A program made the position numbers and the translations under genes. A stretch of DNA of 64,000 nucleotides from Trichobilharzia regenti. Taxonomy: Eukaryota; Platyhelminthes; Trematoda; Strigeidida; Schistosomatidae. The stretch covers positions 39,483,804 through 39,547,803 of the forward strand of contig OX235262.1 in NCBI GenBank assembly GCA_944472135.2. Reading direction: 5' to 3'. Below are positions 1 through 11,300 of this stretch, piece by piece (within the stretch, counting starts at the first letter, position 1; each line of letters opens with the position of its first letter). Under the pieces are notes generated by a model. The model worked only from the letters and a program-made list of their open reading frames with translations, was not told where the DNA came from and made no database searches.

Positions 1-370
1 GCTAATCGGTTAAATAATCGAGACTCTTTCTGATAAACATCTGAATTTCGTGGATAAAAAACGCCGTCGATCAAGCACAATTTTAAGCGGTTCTACAAAA
101 CACCACAAGGTGCCTGATAGTAAACAGCCAAAACCAGCCCATATGAGCGAAAACAGGCTTAGGCATCACAAAACCAGAATGGACAAACTAAGAATCAGAA
201 TAAGGAACAAGATTCAGGTTCTTAAGACGAATGTAAAAGTCAGTCGGCGCTTCTTTATAGTGCGGAGACTTGGTGCATATCCAACAGGCTACTGCTGACT
301 TTTATCAACCAACTAACTGTCTTCGTTACCTTGACACTGAAGTTCACATTGGCTAGAAAGGATGAACAAC
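1..370. other. Unassigned sequence, presumably inside STT3A
   Basis: No exon, RT motif or tRNA-like head was recognised. The 82-codon plus-strand frame at 50-298 is rich in basic residues and matches nothing known to me. By position it should be STT3A intron 10. Confidence 0.4.
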
Positions 371-374
371 AAGG

Positions 375-690
375 AACTCAGCAGTGCAACGAACCAACCA
401 AGAATCTCTATCGCCTGACAAATATAGCGAAGAAAATAGATTGGACACACGCCTAGAAGATTGTTGAGTAACACCACGCACCAGATAGACCATCGACTGA
501 AACATAAACGAGCAGCAACAGGTTGTGTGTGGGTCCGAGGGTTAAAGGGAGGAGATCGTGTGAGGAAGAAATGAAACTCTGTGGGCAATCGTTGAGCCAG
601 TTTAGAAGGACGGCAGAGGACAGAGTAAAATGGAGATGTACTACTGAAGCTCCATGTTCCACTCGGAACCCAAAGGAATAATAATAAGTA
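375..690 (+). mobile_element. RTE-like (family B) 3' tail, 5'-truncated
   Basis: A degenerate 3' end shared with copies at 9.2, 33.2 and 46.7 kb. The Arg-rich C-terminus of the RT is followed by AAATGGAGATGTACTACTGA, a segment on the theme GTTCCACTCGGAACCCAA, and an (ATA) tail. Many stops; inactive. It lies between STT3A exon 10 and the window edge. Confidence 0.7.
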
Positions 691-823
691 AGAGTAATCA
701 CCACACTCCATGATGGTATATGATGAAGTGTATTTACAGGAATAATATGAATTATTAGAAATAAAACTTTTCTAGAATTATACATAATTTCATACAGTTG
801 ATGAGAAAGGATGCTTAACTTAC

Positions 824-1054
824 TGCATTTTTAAAGGGATATGTGGAATCTTGAATTGCATATTTAGACAGTTTCCCCGTACCAGTACTGGATGGATATC
901 CATTAGCAGCAACATGTTTACTTGGTACTTTTGTAACTGTACTCTCTGGCGCATTGAGATTAGCCGAAAATGACTTTAGTATACCAGAAATGCCAATCGC
1001 ACCTAAGATACACATAATTGGTGCTAATACAAGAATAAGTCGAACCATAACACC
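824..1054 (-). CDS. STT3A: STT3A exon 10
   Basis: A 231-nt exon in phase 0 at both ends. It encodes [18 protein letters not shown], the last helix before the cytosolic-to-luminal linker, then a Ser/Thr/Pro-rich variable segment and [10 protein letters not shown]. The acceptor is TTTTAG/GGTGTT and the donor GCA/GTAAGT. The next exon, which should begin the luminal catalytic domain, is not found between 1 and 823. Confidence 0.93.
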
Positions 1055-4000
1055 CTAAAAGTAAGGAAAAATAAATAAATGCAGGATTAGTAGTATCAGT
1101 AAGGTTATTATGTGATCAATTCAAAGTGCAATGTGATGAGTCACCCAATTTGGTGACCCCATATTACATAACTGACTGATCGAATTCAATCAGTATTAAC
1201 ACCAAGTACTAGATGTATATCACTACTTACTGTCTAGTGATCAAATAAATGTAATGGCATTATATAGGCTCTTCAAATGGGACAGTTTTTTTTGCGTAAA
1301 TGAGCCTGAAGGAATCAGTGGCAACACTTCTGACCTCAGCACTAGATAATGCAAATTCGAATCTCCGAGAGGATATAAGTTCCTTTGAGGCTAAAGACAT
1401 GGTGTTAGAGTCCCATTCCGCTTACTTAGCCAGAGCGATTGGATCACATCATCCACCTTTACACAATAAGGATGGCTTATGGCAAATGAGAAATTTGTTC
1501 TGAGAACTGAATCCTAACTAATATTGAAATGATTAGGAGCAATAAATTGCACATGTCTTCAAGTAGGTGATACCATACCACTGTAAAATCCACCAACTAA
1601 ACATATCTATTATGAGAGTATATCTAGGTAGGATGATAAAGTTCTGCTGTTATAACTCCTTCCCTACTTTCTGGCTACAAGACTATGTGACCGGCAGTGA
1701 AGAAAAGACGTTTTGTAGTGCAGTAATATCTGTTAGCATATTGGCATTAGAAAGGCGTGAAATCAGAAAACTCTCTTACAGGTGTTAGATGACTGGAGGT
1801 AATGATTAAGAAGCCCTAATTGACCTAGATTTCGTGCTTGCTGGCGCCCGTCAGCAAGGTGTATCTGAAACCTTGAAGGAACTCATTTTCCGTTTGAGTC
1901 TGGAACCCAGTGCCATAATCATAGACGTTACGACAGCGTTATTCTAACTCAAGACTGATCTCCTGTAGGACTCTAACGGACAAACTGATCGGTATAGTCC
2001 TTGATGTTCGTGGAAACAGGATTTTAACAGGTTATTGTGTTATCAAGTATTAGCTAAAGACAAGAACAACTAAAGATATTTACTTAATTGTATGAGTAGT
2101 GAAAACTTAATGAATATACCTTATCCTACAACAGGCTTGCACTTGTCTTCGCTGGTCAGACACTGAAGACCAGGTGACCGGCCGGGAATTCCGGGAACTA
2201 ACCAATCAACAACCTATTGACCAACCAATAAAGTCTGAGGAGAACATTGAGTGAAATAACGCCTCAGGCAAGCCTTCGATTGGAACCCGAATACAAAAAC
2301 AATAAGTTGGGCGCCAGTGACACAAAGGAGATCATATCTGGAGGAGGGAATGAAAACTTATGGGTAATCGTGGAGCCAAAGTGAAGTGGAGATGTGCTGC
2401 TGAAGCTCTAAATGTTCCACTAGGAACCTGAGCGAATAATATTATAATAATGTTATAGCATATCTGACTGCTGTTTGTTTGTTTTTTGTAATATCGCTTT
2501 CTCATCTTTCTTATACTTTCATACTTTTGTGGTATTCATTTACGTGAATACTATTCACATCTAATTATAATTTATATACTTACCATAGTTAGTAAATAAA
2601 AGGAGAACACTTCTAATTAGCACGTTAGTCTCGTTCTTTCTTATGTTCAGTATACAATAAGTGACCAAAAATATGAAGGACACTAGAATTATAATAAATT
2701 ACTGAAAAATATATTGTTGTTTTGTTCTGAGGATGGAAAGAAATTACAACTAGCATAGAATTAATTCTTTACAGTTTAAAATCAATAAAAGAAATGGTAC
2801 AGTTGTTCAGATTCACTTTTGTGTGCGTTAAAATACTTGAGATCATAATAATAGCTAACTGACTGACTGACAAACTTTCACCATAGAACTTTGCACAGAA
2901 GAGCACTAGTTCAAGTTGCCCCACAGCATATTGCACTTATATTATTTTTTTTATTTTATTTTAATAATAAATGCAATAAGGAGTATGGCAACTTGAACTA
3001 GTGAATTTCTGTGCAAAGTTCTATGTTGAAAGTCAAAGAAAGAAACAATAGAGAAAAAAGAAATTCAGAAGAACAATAATGAGTGCAAGTTTACCAGAGA
3101 AAGAATAGTAACATGGAAGAACATGATGGAGGGAATATTGGATATGGAAGGAGGTCACAAAGAGTGAATGCATATTTGCTACTGACAATGATTTTGAACC
3201 ACATCATTATTAGCATCCCGAGAATCACAACCAACCAGTCTACACCTCCTTACGTGGGCTGGCTTAAATCAACAGTCAAAGACTTCATCATGGATTGACT
3301 CCAAGTTTTAGTTTGATCACCCATACGCCTTTTCCAACCAAATCTATGTTAGCTGACATTGATCTCAGGACGAAGGCGACAGTTCAGCACAGCAGTGCAA
3401 CACTTACCCTAGTCATCCTAGTTGATATAGCTTTACAACCGCATCGACTGACTTGCCCTCTTACCGAACAGTCGTCGTCTACGCCTAACCTCAGTATTAC
3501 TTACCAGGAATGCAAACATTTGGGATCAAAGACTGCTAGCCTCTTCACATCTTCCACTTTCAATGGTGGAAAGGGGACAACGAAACGTCGCGCAGCACAC
3601 TAACACACATCTTTGGATCTATAGCTGGATATCATATTTACATCAAACATGATGCAAAACTTTTCAAATGTTAGAAAAGCTTATTTTATCCGTGTTGAGA
3701 TTTCTTCGGCAAATCATGTTTTACTTATTTGTTCTACTATTTCTTTCTTTATATACTGTTTACATCCAATATTGTGACTTCATAATTCATGCTACTATTA
3801 CGTTATAATTGCGCGTGTGAGGTGTCTCAGATTTTCTTATTCAAAGTGATCTTTTGTAATGTTTACTTCTTCATAATGGGAACCAAAATTACTGAATGAT
3901 ATGAAGTGAAGATTTTTATTTTAGTGTTAAAATACTTCAGATTATTTTTATTTTGTTAAAACTGTGTAGCTTATCAACAGTTTAAACATGTGATTTTCTA

Positions 4001-7000
4001 TCATCGACCAATTTTAAAGTTAAAATTGTGATATGCAGAAGAAAGCAAAACAGATATTTTTCTGAACACCTCTGACTACTTCTGGCATGTGATTGTCTCT
4101 TGTCAAATCAAACATAACACTTCAGGATTTATCTACACCGAGTGCTAGTTTAAGAATACAGTGTGAAATCAGTTGAGCATGTTGAGAAGTTGCATCAACC
4201 GTAAGAAGATTGATAAGAAAACCACAGATCGTGTGCAAACAGAGACATCATGACATTCACCAATATGCGCTATTTTTGGCATCAACACGATAGCTAGTTA
4301 TCGATCAAAAGACGCATTAAATGTCTTGCAACTCACCCAATCGTTTTTTGTAGTTATGCGACATGGATCTTGAAAGTGGAAGATATGAAAAGGCTAAATG
4401 ACCTTGACCACTAATGTTCGCTTTCTGTCTCTCTTGTTTAGTGGCATAATATGGTCAGTAATACTGAGTTTAGGCATAAAGTGTTAGGTAGGGAGGGTAA
4501 GTCAGTCGATGAAGTTGTGTAGCCGCATCGATTAAGGTGGCTAGAAAACGTGTTTCGCATATGAAGCCATCGCCTTCTCTGTCGAGCAATATTAGCTGAT
4601 ATGAGGGTTAGGTTGGAAAAGGATTATGGGTGGTTAAGTCAAAACTTTGAGTCGATTCATGGAGTCGCTGGTAGTTGATTTGAATGAACCATATGAGGAG
4701 GTGTAGACTGCCTGGTTGGTTGGGGTTCTCAGGATGCTGAGAACCAATGACTGGTGACTGTTAATGACACGACTAGAAATCGTTGTCACTGGTGCATATA
4801 CATTCATTCTTTGTAAACTCCCAGATTTAGTAAGTTTTCTTGCTTATCCTTTTTATTCTTATTTCTCCTACACATTTACGCTCATTGTAGTTCTCTTTTA
4901 TCTACTTTTGTATGTTACATGGAGTGTGGTAACTTCACCTGCTGCACTGTTGTGACTGACTGACTGGTTTGAACATAGAACTTTGCACTGGATGTGTAGC
5001 AGTTTCAGTTATCACACTCCATGCAGCACATTAAGCAAGAGAATAGAGTAAAGGGAGGTTCAAAAGAGAGATAATAAACAGAAATATGAGGCAAAAAGAA
5101 TAGTAATATGGAAGAACAATAGAATTTTATTGGATATTACGGATCACAAGGAGTGGATGTATCTGCACCAGCCATGGAGAACGAGGACTTTGAGCCATAT
5201 CACCAATTGTCTCCAACCTTTATTGGATTTTACCATTCTGAAGACCCCAACCAGAAAATCTACACATCCAGACGTGGCTGGCTTAAATTAACTCTTGTGG
5301 ATTTCATTGACTGATGAAGCCATGTTTTGATTTGACCACCACTAGCACCTCTTTTCCTATCCGATCCATCCTATGTGAGCTAACATTTCCCGCTGGTCAG
5401 GGAAGGCGATAGCTAGGCACGCATGAGTAACACATATCCCAACTATCTCAATCGATGTAACTGCACCTGCACTTTTGTGCGAAGTTCTACATTGAAAATT
5501 CAGCTAGTTGAGTTTGAGCTACTTCAGTTTCAGCCATTGACTATCATCAGAAGCCTTTATATATATATTAGATATGATTCAGTCTGAAACGTAGAATATT
5601 TTTACCTAGTAGATAGGCTGTACTAAATTAGACTTATACTCTAAAATCTAGATTTTATTATAGTCAATTAAGCACTAGTTACTCTACACACCATTAAACG
5701 TTATGAACAAAGAGTATTCTAATATTTATTATTTATTTAACTGCCGATTCATTGTGTGCGCGTATGAAACATTTACTAGTTTAGAAAAACAAAAACCTTT
5801 TTGTCATATGATTCTTGTATCAATCCACACGAAATTGCACATATTAAAAATGTTAGTCATAAGTGAATTACACTGCATACCATAAGCAGTTGCTGCTACT
5901 CGGGTCAATCAATAGGGTATGATCGGCAACAGTTATTTTCTATGAAAGCTAATAATACTACTACTATCTAGTTAGCCAGGTAGGTGTGCCGATGGTTCAG
6001 TGTTAGAATATGCTTGCCGACCACCCCCTCCACGTGGCCTAGGATTCGATTCCCAGCCGAGGCACTCCTAGCCGGGGTAGTAATCTCGGTAAAGAGGGAA
6101 AGTCAGATGTGAAAAGAAACACTACTGCCACTGAAACTCCAAAGCTCAAGCTCCAATCCCTACGTTCTATTCAGAATGTAAAGGAATGAAAAGAAAAAAA
6201 GTTAATCAGGTTCAAATAGGTGGGGTGGGGTTCGAACCCGGGACCCAATGGCAGAAAATACTATAATGAATATATATATATATATATATAAACTTAGTTT
6301 CAGTATATCGTATTCACAGTAAAAGTACTAACAAAAACTAAATGGAAGTGGACAAGGCAAAATCAACTTTCAACTCTGTAGGATTACATACACCCAGATT
6401 CCCATGATTAGTTTGAAGTACAAAACACGGACAAAGATATTTTCAAGATAAAAAAGACCTTATTTGTTTCAATTTTACAGCTTTTCTTCAGCGCCTCAGA
6501 CAGTCTGAAGATCACATAAGTTGTTATTATTATTGTTAATGCATATTATATAAAATACTTCAAAAGATTACTTCACCTAGAAAGGCATAGAGTAACATGG
6601 AAAAAGAGGCATGAGCACAAGATAGTTAACATTCTGACAGTCAGAGTTTATTTATGCATAATAAGATGGAAAATTCAGCAGAAGAGGGTGGGAGTGGAAA
6701 AAAGCATAAGTTAGAGTAAAATTATTATGTAAGAGAACCATTAGGTAAATTAGAGGCTTAATAATAAGTTCAATTCAGAGGGTGAAAGTTAAGGAAAATC
6801 GCGACGCCATTACAATCAACAAAAAGACAGTGTGATTAATCTCACAGTACTCTGGTAACTAGATGTGTCTTTTGCAGCGTCACAACATTGTCATTCACTG
6901 AGCTGAACTTTTTACTCATCTCCTAGTTTACTTGATCGCTTGTTTGTTTAATAATTCTATATTTACTTACTGTATCTTTTCACTCACAGCGTATCTCTAG

Positions 7001-8300
7001 TTGTTCGATTATTAACAACTACACTGTGTATATACCACTTGTTCCAATACTGTACTAAGAATTATTAAACACCCTATAAGTTGAAATAATTTTTAAATTA
7101 TGTTATATATTTATACTTATATATAATTACTTGTGTGAATTTTAGACTGTTAGGGCAGTTGAAGAAAAGCGGTGAAATAAAAACAAATGAGTTCTGTTTT
7201 TATCCTGCAAACATTCATATTTACTTTTCTTTTGCTCACACTTCGCAAGATTTGCTGGTCACATTTCGAATACCTCGACAAAAACAACTAAAGCATGAAT
7301 ACCTAATCCCAGCATAGAACTTTGTATAGAAGTGCAACAGCTGAAGTTACCACACTCCATGTAGTATACAAAGGTAGAGAAAAGAGAACTACAATGCGCA
7401 TGTATGGGAAAAATAAGAGTAAAACGGATAAGCGAAAAAAAGCTTACTGAGTCTGGGAGTTTACAAAGAATGAATGTATCTGTACCACTGATGACGATTT
7501 TGAGCCATATCACCAACTGTCTCCAGGCATTGGTTCTTAGTGTCATGAGGACCCCAACTAGCCAGGCAGTCTACACCTCCCCATGTGGCTGGCTCAAACC
7601 AACTTTCAAAGACTTTATGGATTGATTCCAGGTTTCGGTTTGACCACCCGTAGCCCTCTTCCAACTTATTGTATGTCAGCTAACATTACTCGTTGAGGAA
7701 GGCGATGGCTGAGTATGCACAATACATATTCTGGCCACCTCAAACGACCTAGGTTCAAAACCCCATCGATTGCTTTGTCCTTCTTATCTATTACTATACG
7801 CCAAACCTCAATATTTATTACTTATCATATTAAAGCACTTGACACGAAAGATGGAAGGCAAACAGGTAATCTTTTTATATTTCCTCCTTCCGATGACTAT
7901 GTCTCATACACTTAGAGGAGATCAGAGACAACTACTGCGCAGTGGACATGTTCTTTGATCTATAGTTCGCCAGAGATAACGAAAAAGTTAAGATCTAGAT
8001 AAGTACGCAGTTCAAATTCTTATTATCGCCTTGCTATTTACTTCTTTCTTGTTAACTGCATACGGAATGTTTTACTAGAGAAAATCAAAACTGATATTAG
8101 TGGGGACACAGAAAAATCAAAAAGGAATAATTATAAATTTTAAATGTAAAAAACATACAAAAAAAAAACAAAATACTGACTAACCGAAAAGTACACACTG
8201 GTGACACCGTATATAATTGTGAAGATGCTTGCATCTGTTAACTTTCGGAAGGAGTAGTATAAGCCAACTACAAAAGGAAAAATGGTTATTATTATTATCC

Positions 8301-8331
<31 letters not shown>

Positions 8332-11300
8332 GATCACTAGATAAATACTTACCAGGAAACATGATAGTTAAAAATTGCAGATCGAAATAATAACAACTCC
8401 ATGCAGTTGGTTGATGTTCAGCTACAGAAGCAATAATTGGAATATGATTTTTAGCATAGGTTGGATCCAATAAAGAATAGAATCGACCAGTCCAAGGTGA
8501 AATTTTTCCTAAATTGCAAAAAAAAACGTTTTTTCAATAATTGTATTTCTTGAAGAGTGATACAATAAAAATTGGAGTACCTCGAAGATTTACAGGCGAA
8601 AACCAATAAGTTGGAAGAGAAGGCGGTAAGGACGTGTCGTCAGGTGAACATGGAGGGACAGGAGGTAATGAAGATATCCAATCAGAAACAACAGGAGAAA
8701 TTTAAAGGAAGTTGCATCTTTTATAGACAAAATCATTTCAAATACAAGTGGCACGGATGAGGATATTAGGGGCAAGATTAGAAAAGCAAGATATACCTTC
8801 ATTAGTCGGAAATCCCTGTGAAAATCTGATGCACTAAGCATGAGGAACAAAATCCTGATTTTCAACACAAATTATCAAAACAGTGCTTCTATATGGTTGA
8901 TATTTGGCGCATCAAAAAAAGCCTTTCTAACAGACTGCATATTTTCACCAACACCTGCCTTTGTTGGCTGGATACTAAAGATAAGATGGCCAGAAAGGAT
9001 TAGCGATAATGAGGTCTAACAACGAACCAACTACGAGCCTATCGTTTAACAAACATGCAGAAGGAAATAGAGATAGATTGGACTGCGGCTGAGAAGACCA
9101 GTGAGTGACGTTACGCACTAGGTCCTCCAGTCGAACTCCAGTGGGATACAAGTTGGTCTTCCGGGGATGGTATGGAGATAGTGCGCAATCGCAAATCCAA
9201 CTAAAAAGGACTGTAAAGAAAAGCATAAAATGGTGATGTGCTGCTGAAGCCCTGTGTTCCACTTGAAATCCAAGGGAGTAATAATAACACATGATACTGG
9301 GTTATGAGCTACACTTACTGTTTGACGGCTGGTGGCATACAGCCTAGTTACTGAAAGTGAATTGGAGAGGAACTTGAAACTGTAACCGACTGGCTGAAAG
9401 TTGAGTGCTTCAGCCAATGGGGTAGATCTCCACAAATTAAAAAGATATCAAGAGTTAACATGAGTTATCTTGGTTAAGTATCAAGTGGTTGATATGTTAA
9501 GCTGTCATTAAAATTAAAACTCAGAATATACGGTTGAATACACTAGAATACCCTTTAATTCATACAAACTTGGCCATATGTATCATCTGCCTTAATGGCA
9601 TCTTTTCAGTATAATAGCAGGACACAAGCTTTGGTGGTCAACAGTAGTCTAACGTAGCACGTCTAGTTATTATTATCATTATTATTATATTATTCATTCC
9701 TTGCATCCAGAGTGGAACAAGGGCTTTAGCGGCACATGCCCCCTGAACTAGTCTCTATGAAATCACTCAGTTGGTCTCATGACTGCCCCACAAACTTTCA
9801 ATTTATCTTCTCATGATCTCCTCCATATCAACACCAGACGCACGCCGGACTCATCGCTTCCCCATTCGGGTTCCTCTATAAGGTCTGGCGTGTGATCTCA
9901 CTTAAATACCTCCTTGGTCTGTGTCCAATTCACCTCCATTTACTTGTAGCACATGCATTAAGCAGTAATAATGAAGGTTACACGCTCTGCTTTTTCCTAA
10001 TGAGGTAAACGGGTTTTGTCTTAGCCTATTGCAAAATAAAATTATTAAGTGTGACCCATAATTTCAACACCTTCATTTGTACTCATATTTTATTGAAGAT
10101 GTGGGTCACCGGCTGAAGCGTGACTTTAAGGCAGTAGGCTACGTCTTTGAACCCCTCTCCATTTAATTCAGCCTGAGTACCTGGGTAGTATAATCAGCTT
10201 TTACAAAATTGTTGGGGTTTAGAACTTGTTGCCTAAAAAATTTAATACAGGTGTAGTGCCTAAAAATATGTGAGAAAGTGATTTAATGAAGAGAAGTGAG
10301 AACAGAAAATTACTGAACAATATCTAAGGGAAATTCTTATCAGCAAAAAGTGTCCATAAAAAGTAAGAAATTTGACATTAAATTAAAAGTAGAGTACTTA
10401 TCAAGATAACTATCTTACCTGTAGCAGACAACACTGAACCAGCGACTACTGCAATACTAAACAATGTCAAGCCAAAAACACGTAACACGGTTGTCAGCTG
10501 TTCAGAAGTCAAGGTTTTTTGGAGGTAATTATAGAAGGCGAAGAGTTGACACAGTCCAAAAACACCAAGAGCCTGCAGTAATGTTAGAAATACATACATG
10601 ACTTACCCCAATATGTTCACTTGAGACTACAGGAGCAAAGCCAACAAAGCTAATTTGCATTGAAAGTATGGTACCTAAAACATAAACCTACAAGACATAT
10701 GTTAGTCTGAAACACGGAAATTACCGTAGAATAGGCAGTATAAAGTCGGCTGGAAAATCTCCCCGTAATCATAAGGATTAGTACATGAATAGGTATAATG
10801 TTTATTAAAAACACGTATCCTCCCCAAGAAGAGACCTAATACCAATAAAGTAGCAAGTGAACAACAAACCATATAGAAGTATGCAAGACTGCAGGCACAA
10901 GCCCAAGATATATATCCCGTTTTTACAGATTTTATCCACAAATAAAACGTAAAAAGCATGCAAAATATTGCGATGCCTTCGTTATCATAAGAGCCAGCTA
11001 CTGATCGACTGATGTAACCAGGTACAATTGCAACCATGGCAGCAGCTAACAATCCAGCTCCAGTATCCTGAAGCTCTCTTGTTAACAAGAATGTCACTAA
11101 TGTAGTAAAGCTTAAAAGGTTAATTATTAAGCAATAGACATTACCTGGAAAACAGGGGTGCCAGAAATACACAAACGTTCCGTATGTCGATAGTGACGTG
11201 TATCGCATGCAGTAGTGAATAAATAAAAGACGATGTCACCATGAGACCTATCAGTTATGAAATATACTGCATATACATACCAGGATATATTGTTCCTCCA

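Noticed and set aside
50..298. 82-codon basic peptide gene
   Set aside because: No homology, no splice context, and lies in the presumed STT3A intron 10.
1300..1503. 67-codon plus-strand gene in STT3A intron 9
   Set aside because: No recognisable domain or splice signals; length compatible with chance.
8140..8337. Ile-rich minus-strand peptide start
   Set aside because: It is the STT3A intron 8 microsatellite read into exon 9; the Met is not a real start.
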